Below, one piece after another: positions 1 through 6,608 of a stretch of 14,347 nucleotides of DNA. The notes below the pieces were generated by a model. The model saw only the letters and a list, made by a program, of their open reading frames with translations, was not told the DNA's origin and ran no database searches. Source of the stretch: CAYMND01 sp964465065 (GTDB lineage Bacteria > Acidobacteriota > Aminicenantia > UBA2199); NCBI GenBank assembly GCA_964465065.1, contig CAYXHZ010000076.1, forward strand, positions 1 through 14,347. The letters are read 5' to 3'. Numbering within the stretch: the stretch's first letter is position 1; each line of letters opens with the position of its first letter. The translations under genes and the position numbers were made by a program.

Positions 1-1
1 C

Positions 2-1879
2 ACCCTGATCGACTCGATCATCGCCGCCAGCGAAAAAGGCAAGGTGCGGATCCGCAAGATCGACGACAACACCGCGGAAAAGGTGTCGATCCTGCTCTTC
101 CTGCACGGCGACGTATCTGCCGATCAGACCATAGACGCCCTGTACGCCCTGACCGATTGCGAAATCAGCATTTCCCCCAACAACTGCGTCATCGACAAGG
201 GCCGACCGGCCTTCATGACCGCCGAGGAGATGCTGCGGCATTCCACCGATCACACCCGCAATCTGTTGCGGCTGGAACTGGAAATCCGACTCAACGAATT
301 GCTCGAGGATTGGCATTTCTCCAGCCTGGAAAGGATCTTCATCGAAAACCGCATTTACCTCGCCATCGAGGATTGCGAAACCTGGGAAGCGATCATCGAG
401 ACCATCGACCGGGAACTGACTCCTTTCAAGAAAATGTTCATGCGGGAAATCACCGTCGACGATATCACCCGCCTGACCGAAATCAAGATCAAGCGCATCT
501 CAAAATTCGACAGTGCCAAGGCCGACGAGCGAATCCGCGCCATAGAATCCGAAATGAACCAGGTACGCCACAATCTGGCCCAGCTGACCGAATACGCCAT
601 CGCCTTCTATGAGAATATCCGGGAACGTTTCGGCGCCGGCCGGGAGCGCAAGACGGAGCTGCGTCCTTTCGATGTCATCGAAGCCGCCCGGGTCGCCGCC
701 GCCACCAGCCGCCTGTACGTCAACCGCGCCGAAGGTTTTATCGGCACCGGTCTCAAGAAGGATGAATTCGTCTGCGAGTGCAGCGACATCGACGACATCA
801 TCGCCTTCCGCCGCGACGGCAAGTATCAGATCTCCAAGGTCAACGACAAGGTATTCATGGGCAAGGATCTGATCCACGTGGCCGTCTTCGACCGCGGCGA
901 TGACCGTACCGTCTACAACGCCGTGTACCGTGACGGCCGCAACGGGGCCAGCTTCATCAAGCGCTTCACCGTCGGCGGCATCACCCGCGACAAGGAGTAC
1001 GATGTCACCCAGGGTTCCGACAACTCGGAACTCCTCTACTTCACCGCCAACCCCAACGGCGAGGCCGAGGTGGTCACTGTCCAGCTCCGTCCCCGACCGC
1101 GTCTGCGCAAGATCAATTTCGACATCGACTTCGCCGACCTGGCCATCAAGGGCCGCAGTTCACGAGGCAACCTGGTCAGCAAGACTCCGGTTTACAAGGT
1201 CAAGCTCAAGGAGAAAGGCGTCTCCACCCTCAGCGGCCGGGAAATCTGGTTCGACAAGGACGTCCTGCGTCTGAACACCGATGGTCACGGCCTGGCGCTC
1301 GGATCCTTTTCCGGCGAAGACAAGATCGTCTACTTCACCGCTTCAGGCAGTATGCGGGTCTGTGAGACCGATATCGCCCAACATTTCGAAGACGACACCA
1401 TCCTGGTCGAACGTTTCGACCCGGAAGCCGTGTACAGCGCGTTGGTCCTGGACGCCGAGCAGGGCTTTTATTACCTGAAACGCTTCTGCGCCCCGGACAG
1501 CGACCGACCGCTTTCTTTTTTGCCCGAAGCTCCGGGATCCAAACTGATCGCCCTCAGCGCTCTGGCGAGCCAGGTGGAAATCACCTTCGGCGGCCGGCAT
1601 CAGGACCGGGAGGCGGAGATCTTGTCCGTGAAAGATTTCATCGGCGTCAAGGGCTACAAAGCCCATGGCAAACGCATCAGCACCCTGGAAATCGCGGCCG
1701 TCCGTTTCCTGGAACCCGAAGCGGCGGACTCGGACCAGGTCGATGCCCCGACTGACCAGGACGACAACATGGAGAGCGACGAAAACGGGATCGAGTCGCC
1801 TCCCCCAGAGAATTCGGCCAGCGACGAAAACGAGGATACTGCCCAGGAGATCATCCGCCAGCGCAGCCTGTTCGATTGA
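2..1879 (+). CDS. parC: DNA topoisomerase IV/gyrase subunit A, ParC-like (5' partial)
   Basis: This is the breakage-reunion (A) subunit of a type IIA topoisomerase, which with an ATPase B subunit would decatenate or supercoil DNA. The frame is open to the window edge, so the start and the catalytic tyrosine lie upstream; the GTG at 44 is an internal codon. Numbering from that GTG, residues about 1-200 are the tower and coiled-coil part (TDCEISISPN, SLERIFIENRIY, EIKIKRISKFD, ERKTE). Residues about 220-555 are the beta-pinwheel C-terminal domain (LYFTANPNGEAE, DFADLAIKGR, LSGREIWFD, RFDPEAVYSA, QGFYYLKRF). Residues 556-605 form an acidic, probably disordered tail ending in QRSLFD. From memory these blocks match the second GyrA/ParC type of Bacteroidota and PVC bacteria. 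A parE-type gene is expected upstream but is outside the window. It converges on the pseudopilin with a 23-bp gap. Family assignment is firm; ParC versus GyrA function is inferred. Confidence 0.9.
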   Translation, partial: TLIDSIIAASEKGKVRIRKIDDNTAEKVSILLFLHGDVSADQTIDALYALTDCEISISPNNCVIDKGRPAFMTAEEMLRHSTDHTRNLLRLELEIRLNELLEDWHFSSLERIFIENRIYLAIEDCETWEAIIETIDRELTPFKKMFMREITVDDITRLTEIKIKRISKFDSAKADERIRAIESEMNQVRHNLAQLTEYAIAFYENIRERFGAGRERKTELRPFDVIEAARVAAATSRLYVNRAEGFIGTGLKKDEFVCECSDIDDIIAFRRDGKYQISKVNDKVFMGKDLIHVAVFDRGDDRTVYNAVYRDGRNGASFIKRFTVGGITRDKEYDVTQGSDNSELLYFTANPNGEAEVVTVQLRPRPRLRKINFDIDFADLAIKGRSSRGNLVSKTPVYKVKLKEKGVSTLSGREIWFDKDVLRLNTDGHGLALGSFSGEDKIVYFTASGSMRVCETDIAQHFEDDTILVERFDPEAVYSALVLDAEQGFYYLKRFCAPDSDRPLSFLPEAPGSKLIALSALASQVEITFGGRHQDREAEILSVKDFIGVKGYKAHGKRISTLEIAAVRFLEPEAADSDQVDAPTDQDDNMESDENGIESPPPENSASDENEDTAQEIIRQRSLFD

Positions 1880-1902
1880 AAACCAGACTCCCGGAACGAC
1901 CG

Positions 1903-2508
1903 TCACTGGATACGGAAGCAAATGTCGTTGCCGTTCTGGCTGTCCGGTGCCCCGTCGAAGGGCATTTCCACCTGCACCGGATTACCGCCCGTCTGGGGTC
2001 CGGCGGAAACGACGTAGACCCCGCCGTTGGCGGTCAGCTTGTCGGTCAGCCAGCGGGCGTTGACCAGATAGGGAGTTCCCCAGGGATCGACATCCATTCC
2101 AGTCAGGTACGGTCCGTTCCAGGCCGGCAGTCCGGTCGGCGAAGGCCCGGGACTGCGGTTGTTGCCGTTGCCGACCAGTTCGAAATGAAGCGACAGGTAC
2201 CGTCCCACGGTATTCCAGGCTGTCGGAATGCTGCCCATATCGGGTATCCCGTCCTGATTGGCGTCCGGAGCGCTGAACAACAGAAAGTGGGCAATTCCGG
2301 AGCGGTAGACCGGCCATTGATCCAGATCCTGATAGAAGCTGACCATGGCCTTGCCGATCAGCGCGGTGTCCGAGGCGGCCCGGGCCAGCCGGGCCGACTG
2401 GATGTTCTGGGCGACCATGGGCACCAGTACGGCCGAAAGTATTGCGATGACCGCCAGAACGATGACCGCTTCGATCAGGGTGAAGCCGACGCGGTGATGG
2501 CTGTTCAT
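1903..2508 (-). CDS. Orphan GspG-like type II secretion/type IV pilus pseudopilin
   Basis: A 201-residue prepilin-like protein. It has a short basic leader (MNSHHRVG), a predicted prepilin-peptidase site G8^F9 (FTLIE with Glu13 at +5), and a single hydrophobic helix over residues 9-31. The C-terminal half carries GspG-like blocks: YQDLDQWPVY (59-68), DPWGTPY (141-147), VVSAGP (166-171) and a final DICFRI. GspG proteins are usually about 140-150 residues. The extra length lies around 70-130 and contains DANQDGIPD (82-90), a dockerin/EF-hand-like calcium-loop pattern. No gspD, gspE, gspF or peptidase gene is nearby, so it must use machinery encoded elsewhere. There is no usable Shine-Dalgarno: AGGG sits almost against the ATG. 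A perfect TTGACA lies upstream. It could equally be a minor pilin of a type IV pilus. Class is secure; role is unknown. Confidence 0.88.
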   Translation of the reverse strand: MNSHHRVGFTLIEAVIVLAVIAILSAVLVPMVAQNIQSARLARAASDTALIGKAMVSFYQDLDQWPVYRSGIAHFLLFSAPDANQDGIPDMGSIPTAWNTVGRYLSLHFELVGNGNNRSPGPSPTGLPAWNGPYLTGMDVDPWGTPYLVNARWLTDKLTANGGVYVVSAGPQTGGNPVQVEMPFDGAPDSQNGNDICFRIQ

Positions 2509-2544
2509 ACCCTATAAAGTGTGCTCGGAATTCCAGACTGTCAA
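2509..2544 (-). promoter_or_regulatory. Candidate promoter of the pseudopilin gene (possibly leaderless)
   Basis: On the minus strand a perfect -35 TTGACA occupies 2544-2539. A 17-nt spacer leads to CACTTT at 2521-2516, a poor -10 that keeps only the A at position 2 and the final T. A start seven bases further would be at 2509, next to the ATG at 2508. TTTATA at 2518-2513 is an alternative -10, but with a 20-nt spacer. The -35 is convincing; the -10 is not. Confidence 0.35.
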
Positions 2545-2547
2545 TCG

Positions 2548-2578
2548 CCGACAATCCTGCCTGCGCCTGTGTTATAAT
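2548..2578 (+). promoter_or_regulatory. Extended -10 promoter for the membrane protein/DJ-1 operon
   Basis: A consensus TATAAT at 2573-2578 is preceded by TGT (2570-2572), giving the extended -10 TGTTATAAT. CCGACA at 2548-2553 could be a weak -35 with a 19-nt spacer. Predicted start is near 2585, leaving a leader of about 25 nt that holds GGAG at 2599-2602, seven bases before the ATG at 2610. Confidence 0.6.
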
Positions 2579-2609
2579 TTGACCTGACTGCCCGCGACGG
2601 AGATAAGCG

Positions 2610-3263
2610 ATGAGTCATAGACTATTTCGAATCTGCAGCCTTCTGTTTACCCTGGTGCTGGCCTTGTGGTCGCTCCTGACTGTCCTGACACCGCCCCGAG
2701 GACCGGTCAGCGCCCAGCTGCTCGCCTTGTCGACAAACTTCGGACCCTACGCCGCCAAGTTCAGCCTGGCCCTGCTCATCGCCCCGCTCCTGCTCGGAAC
2801 GCTGTACTGGCTGGTCAAAAGTCTCGACGAGCCGGTCAAAGCCGTTTCGCTGTGGCTGGCCAGCCTGTTCTACCTGTTCTATTGCGCACTGGTCACCGTA
2901 TCCTTCACCAGCCAGGTTCTGTTCAAGTTTCTGTTCATGAAGCCCCACTCTGCCCTGTCCAGTGTCCTGAACTGGTATTTCTACCAGGAAGCCTCGCTGG
3001 CCGGTGCCCTTGCCCAGTACGGTTACCTGGCCTTCGCCGCCGCCACACTGATTTTGTTCATCCCCCTTTGTTCGGTGAACAACGGCCTGCTCAAAGCCAT
3101 CAACCTCTTTCTGGTCATTTCCGCCCTGCTTCAGGTCGCCGGAGCCATCGCCCGCTATTACCGGGCCCCGTTCCTGGACCATCTGTGCCTGATCAGCCTC
3201 CTGATGCTGCTGCCTGTAGGCATGCTGTCGTACCGTCTGGCCGGACTGCGGGGGCGGAAATGA
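2610..3263 (+). CDS. Six-helix integral membrane protein of unknown function
   Basis: A 217-residue hydrophobic protein that I do not recognise. By eye there are six membrane segments at about residues 7-27, 49-69, 77-105, 132-153, 159-181 and 188-212, joined by short loops, with a basic C-terminus (LRGRK) fitting the positive-inside rule. No catalytic motif, nucleotide-binding loop or conserved Cys/His cluster stands out; Asp and Glu are rare. The start is supported by GGAG seven bases upstream and a consensus extended -10 promoter. Its stop codon overlaps the start of the next gene (ATGA at 3260-3263), so the two are probably translationally coupled and may work together. Confidence is high that it is a real gene; there is no functional call. 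Confidence 0.85.
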   Translation: MSHRLFRICSLLFTLVLALWSLLTVLTPPRGPVSAQLLALSTNFGPYAAKFSLALLIAPLLLGTLYWLVKSLDEPVKAVSLWLASLFYLFYCALVTVSFTSQVLFKFLFMKPHSALSSVLNWYFYQEASLAGALAQYGYLAFAAATLILFIPLCSVNNGLLKAINLFLVISALLQVAGAIARYYRAPFLDHLCLISLLMLLPVGMLSYRLAGLRGRK

Positions 3264-3850
3264 AACGGGTGATGCTGTTTCTGCCCCAGGGCTTCGAAGA
3301 ATACGAGGCCGCCGTGTTCACCGATGTGCTGGGTTGGAGCCGGGATGTCGGCTTTCAGCCAGTCGAAGTGATCAGCGCCGGACTGCGCAAACGGATCCAG
3401 TGCACCTGGAATCTGATCGTCGAACCGCAGTTTCACATCGACGAGCTGGACAGCGACGACTTCGACGCCCTGGCCGTTCCGGGCGGATTCGAAGAGCACG
3501 GTTTCTACGAAGACGCCTACGACGAACGCTTTCTGGAACTGTTGCGCCGTTTCGATGCCGACAGGAAAATCATCGCCTCGGTATGCGTAGCCGCCCTGCC
3601 CCTGGCCAAAAGCGGTATTCTCAATGGCCGCAAGGCGACCACCTACCACCTGGGCAACGGGCTGCGACGCAGACAACTGGCCGAAATGGGCGCCGAGGTC
3701 GTCGACGAGCATCTGGTGGTGGACGGAAACCTGATCACCTCGACCGCCCCCGGTGCCGCTCTGGACGTGGCATTCAAGCTTCTGGAGATGCTGACCTGCC
3801 CGGAAAATCTGCGCCAGGTCAGGCAGGCCATGGGTTTCCCCGTTCAGTGA
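3260..3850 (+). CDS. DJ-1/PfpI (ThiJ) family protein
   Basis: A 196-residue protein with the flavodoxin-like glutamine amidotransferase class I fold of the DJ-1/ThiJ/PfpI superfamily. Visible landmarks are MLFLPQGFEEYE (Glu16 aligns with human DJ-1 Glu18), LAVPGGFEEH (71-80), the nucleophile elbow ASVCVAA with Cys109 (equivalent to DJ-1 Cys106), His130 in TTYHLGNG (DJ-1 His126 region) and the C-terminal STAPGAALDVAFKLLEML (161-178). There is no His directly after the Cys, unlike PfpI-type enzymes, so a DJ-1-like redox sensor, deglycase or chaperone role is likelier than a protease, but the substrate is unknown. The start ATG lies inside ATGA, overlapping the membrane protein's stop; an open frame continues upstream but is antisense-like shadow. 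It overlaps the convergent esterase gene by 7 bp. Confidence 0.88.
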   Translation: MKRVMLFLPQGFEEYEAAVFTDVLGWSRDVGFQPVEVISAGLRKRIQCTWNLIVEPQFHIDELDSDDFDALAVPGGFEEHGFYEDAYDERFLELLRRFDADRKIIASVCVAALPLAKSGILNGRKATTYHLGNGLRRRQLAEMGAEVVDEHLVVDGNLITSTAPGAALDVAFKLLEMLTCPENLRQVRQAMGFPVQ

Positions 3851-4953
3851 ACGATCCAGCGCAAGCCTTCGCGCAGGGTGTCTCCGGGAATGACATGGCC
3901 GAGCGGGAAGCTCAAAAACTTGCAGGTATACCCTAACCCTTCCAGGGTGTGAAAGGTTTGCCGGCCCCGATCGATGGGCACAGCCGTATCCGTCTCCCCA
4001 TGCGCGATCAGGACCCTAAGTCCGCTGGCCGCCTGCAGCATGGTCGGATCGATGACGGACTGGGCATCGCTTAGGTCCGGCAGGTAGGCGCCGAAGGCCA
4101 ATACACCACGGTACAGCTGCGGATTGAGAATGGCCGTCTGATATGCGATGACCCCGCCTTCCGAAAAGCCAAGCAGATACACTGAATCGACGGCATAGGC
4201 GGCTTTCAATTCCTGTGCCAGGCGATCGATGTACTGGCTGCTGGCCAGATCGGCCTGTTTCCAATAATCCCGATTCTGGCTGTGCAGGCCGAAGGTATAC
4301 TGAAACTGGTTGATCATGCCGTCCTGCGGGTAGTCGTAAGCGCCCTGGGGCATGGCCAGGATCATTCCTTCTTCCATGAAGAGCGAGCTCAGGTGTCGGA
4401 AATTGGCCGGATTGCCGCCGTAACCGTGCAGGGCGATGACCAGCGGGTACCGTTTCTGCGGAGAATAGTCTGAAGGCAAACGCAGCCAATACGGAACCGC
4501 TTTGGGAACGACGATGTAACGCATCTCGCCGGACTCGTCCCTCAGCTGCTGCAAATCCTTGCACAGATTGCGATAATCCCGGGTCTGTCTGAATTTTTCG
4601 AAATCGCTGTCTTTTTCCATCAAAGCGATCAAATCCCTGCCGTAAGAAGCCGCCTGGCGCAGGCAGGTCAGTGCCAGCCGGGTCTCATCCAGTCTGAGAT
4701 AACAACAGGCCAGGTTGTACAGAGTCAGAGAACTGCGCCGGTTGTATTTGAGCAGTTCGATGTAGCCGGCGGCCGCCTTCTGGTATTTGCCATCACGATG
4801 GTCCTTCTGCGCCTGCCGCTGCAAGGCGAACAGGTCCTGATCCAACACGTCTTCGACCGTTTCGCTGGGTCGATCGGCGGCCGGCATCAGCCAGCCTGCA
4901 CAAAACAGCAGCACCAGTCCCATCCACTTCGATCCCATCCCGATTCCGCGCAT
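3844..4953 (-). CDS. Exported TPR-containing alpha/beta-hydrolase (esterase)
   Basis: A 369-residue protein. Residues 1-26 look like a Sec signal peptide (hydrophobic 11-24, likely cleavage near MPA-A). Residues about 44-110 form two TPR-like helical hairpins, followed by a TPR-associated DSDFEKFRQTRDYRNL stretch. Residues about 145-369 are an alpha/beta-hydrolase of the phospholipase/carboxylesterase group: LVIALHGYGGNP (171-182, oxyanion region), nucleophile elbow GFSEGG with Ser264, Asp322 in AHGETDTAVPI, and His353 in FPLGHVIP. It probably hydrolyses ester bonds in the periplasm or outside; the substrate is unknown. The start is fixed by AGGAGGA at 4957-4963, just upstream, and a TATAAT promoter. 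The same frame stays open far upstream, but that part is antisense to the mannosidase. The TPR-esterase fusion hints at a protein partner. Confidence 0.88.
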   Translation of the reverse strand: MRGIGMGSKWMGLVLLFCAGWLMPAADRPSETVEDVLDQDLFALQRQAQKDHRDGKYQKAAAGYIELLKYNRRSSLTLYNLACCYLRLDETRLALTCLRQAASYGRDLIALMEKDSDFEKFRQTRDYRNLCKDLQQLRDESGEMRYIVVPKAVPYWLRLPSDYSPQKRYPLVIALHGYGGNPANFRHLSSLFMEEGMILAMPQGAYDYPQDGMINQFQYTFGLHSQNRDYWKQADLASSQYIDRLAQELKAAYAVDSVYLLGFSEGGVIAYQTAILNPQLYRGVLAFGAYLPDLSDAQSVIDPTMLQAASGLRVLIAHGETDTAVPIDRGRQTFHTLEGLGYTCKFLSFPLGHVIPGDTLREGLRWIVH

Positions 4954-4977
4954 CCGTTCCTCCTGGGTTATCTGTTC

Positions 4978-5006
4978 ATTATAAAGACTGACCCGAACTT
5001 TGGCCA
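4978..5006 (-). promoter_or_regulatory. Sigma-70-type promoter of the TPR-esterase gene
   Basis: On the minus strand TGGCCA (5006-5001, four of six matches to TTGACA) is followed by a 17-nt spacer and a perfect TATAAT (4983-4978). Predicted start is near 4971, giving a short leader with a strong Shine-Dalgarno. Confidence 0.65.
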
Positions 5007-5056
5007 GTTCTTTCATGACGGTAAACCAGCCGTTCGCCACATTCCTTGCCGAACGA

Positions 5057-5085
5057 TTGCAAAACTTCTCCAGTCCCCCTATCAT
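5057..5085 (+). promoter_or_regulatory. Candidate promoter of the mannosidase gene
   Basis: TTGCAA at 5057-5062, a 17-nt spacer and TATCAT at 5080-5085. The predicted start, near 5092, falls inside AGGAGG (5091-5096), which would put the ribosome site at the extreme 5' end of the message, so the true start may differ. The divergent esterase promoter lies 50 bp to the left, so the two share one control region. Confidence 0.4.
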
Positions 5086-5109
5086 CCATGAGGAGGACAG
5101 CCAATCAAA

Positions 5110-6537
5110 ATGGACCGCAGACATTTCATCCGCAATTCGCTGAGCGTCGCCACATACGGCGTCATGCCGGCCATACGCAAAACCGGCGTCAGTTTTCCCC
5201 AGGTTCGCATCCCGCCCGGTCAACGGAAGTTCATCAGCCCGGCCGTGGAGCGGACCATCGAGCGGATGAGATCGAGCGTCGCTAACGGCGAACTGGCCTG
5301 GCTGTTCGGGAACTGTTTCCCCAACACCCTGGACAGCACCGTCGATTACGGCAGCCGCGACGGCAAGCCGGATTGCTACGTCATCACCGGCGATATCGAC
5401 GCCATGTGGCTGCGCGACTCTTCGGCCCAGGTCTGGCCGTACCTGACCCTGATTCAGGAGGACGGCGAGTTGCAGCGTCTGATCCGCGGCGTCATCCACC
5501 GTCAGGCCTATTTCATCCTGCTCGATCCGTACGCCAACGCCTTCTACAAGGATCCGGCCCGCATCAGCGAATGGCGGGAGAGCGACCGCACCGAAATGAA
5601 ACCCGGCGTTCACGAACGCAAATGGGAGATCGACAGTCTCTGTTACCCCATCCGTCTCAGTTACGGCTACTGGAGCAGCGGCGCCGATCCAGCCGCCTTC
5701 GACGAGGAGTGGAAACTGGCCATGCGCGAAATCCTGCGCACCTTCCGCCAGCAGCAGCGCCTCGACGGACCGGGTCCCTACTCTTTCCAGCGTAAAACAT
5801 CCTGGGCCACCGACGGCGTGCCGATGGGCGGTTACGGCTATCCGACCCGGAAAATCGGCTTGATCCATTCCATGTTCCGACCCAGCGACGATGCCACCGT
5901 CTACCCCTATCTGATCCCGTCCAACCTGTTCGCCGCCGTCTCGCTGCGCCAACTGCAGCGCATGCTGGAAGGCCTCGGCAGCCAAGCGGCACTCGAGCGC
6001 AGCCTGCTGAGCGAATGCCGTTCATTGCAGACCGACCTGGAAAAGGCCCTGCGGGAGCATGCCGTCTTCGTCCACGAACGTCACGGTTCGATATACGGTT
6101 ACGAGACGGACGGTTTCGGCAACTACCTGTTCATGGATGATGCCAATGTACCGTCACTTCTGTCTTTACCCTACCTGGGGGCCGTATCGCCAGACGATCC
6201 GGTATACCAACGTACCCGCCGCCGGCTGCTGAGTCCAGACAATCCCTTTTTCTTCACAGGACGGGCCGGAGAAGGCATCGGCGGTCCTCATGTGGGCCTG
6301 GACCGGATCTGGCCGTTGAGCGTCATCATGAGGGCATTGACCAGCCGCGACGACCACGAAATCAAATCGTGCCTGGACACCCTGCAGCATAGCCACGCCG
6401 GCAGCGGTTTCATGCACGAAAGCTTTCACAAGGACGATCCGGCTCGCTTCACCCGCAGCTGGTTCGCCTGGGCCAACACCCTGTTCGGAGAATTGCTCCT
6501 GATCCTGCAGCGGCAGCGCCCTTACCTGCTGTGTTGA
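5110..6537 (+). CDS. Glycoside hydrolase family 125 exo-alpha-1,6-mannosidase
   Basis: A 475-residue enzyme predicted to remove non-reducing terminal alpha-1,6-linked mannose by an inverting, metal-independent mechanism. Family blocks run along the whole length: VITGDIDAMWLRDSSAQVWPY (91-111), WEIDSLCYP (172-180), TSWATDGVP (230-238), MFRPSDDATVYPYLIPSNLFA (255-275), DGFGNYLFMDDANVPSLLSL (334-353), GIGGPHVG (389-396), FMHESFHKDD (434-443) and FTRSWFAWANTLFGEL (447-462). By comparison with the characterised Clostridium and Streptococcus enzymes, Asp260 or Asp261 is the likely general acid and Glu437 the base. The N-terminus MDRRHFIRNS resembles a twin-arginine signal, though the hydrophobic stretch after it is weak. 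AGGAGG lies 13 bases before the ATG, a long gap. Length is normal for the family. The family call is very secure; natural substrate (mannan, N-glycan or lipid-linked mannose) is open. Confidence 0.95.
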   Translation: MDRRHFIRNSLSVATYGVMPAIRKTGVSFPQVRIPPGQRKFISPAVERTIERMRSSVANGELAWLFGNCFPNTLDSTVDYGSRDGKPDCYVITGDIDAMWLRDSSAQVWPYLTLIQEDGELQRLIRGVIHRQAYFILLDPYANAFYKDPARISEWRESDRTEMKPGVHERKWEIDSLCYPIRLSYGYWSSGADPAAFDEEWKLAMREILRTFRQQQRLDGPGPYSFQRKTSWATDGVPMGGYGYPTRKIGLIHSMFRPSDDATVYPYLIPSNLFAAVSLRQLQRMLEGLGSQAALERSLLSECRSLQTDLEKALREHAVFVHERHGSIYGYETDGFGNYLFMDDANVPSLLSLPYLGAVSPDDPVYQRTRRRLLSPDNPFFFTGRAGEGIGGPHVGLDRIWPLSVIMRALTSRDDHEIKSCLDTLQHSHAGSGFMHESFHKDDPARFTRSWFAWANTLFGELLLILQRQRPYLLC

Positions 6538-6608
6538 ATTCATACTTCCTTTTCGTCCTGCGATGGGGTATGATGGAAAACAATAAGGATGTAAAGCGAG
6601 TGTAGAGA

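Noticed and set aside
44..46. GTG at 44 as the start of the topoisomerase subunit
   Set aside because: The frame is open to the left edge with family-like sequence before it (SIIAASEKGK), and the catalytic domain is missing, so the gene is truncated by the window.
1876..2517. Plus-strand ORF across the pseudopilin gene
   Set aside because: It is antisense to a gene with a clear prepilin leader and GspG motifs; the translation has no recognisable features.
2666..3259. Upstream in-frame extension of the DJ-1 protein
   Set aside because: It overlaps the membrane-protein gene in another frame and reads as Arg/Pro-rich shadow. DJ-1 homology begins exactly at the ATG at 3260.
4954..5985. In-frame upstream extension of the esterase on the minus strand
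   Set aside because: The extension is antisense to the GH125 gene. A signal peptide, strong ribosome site and TATAAT promoter place the true start at 4953.
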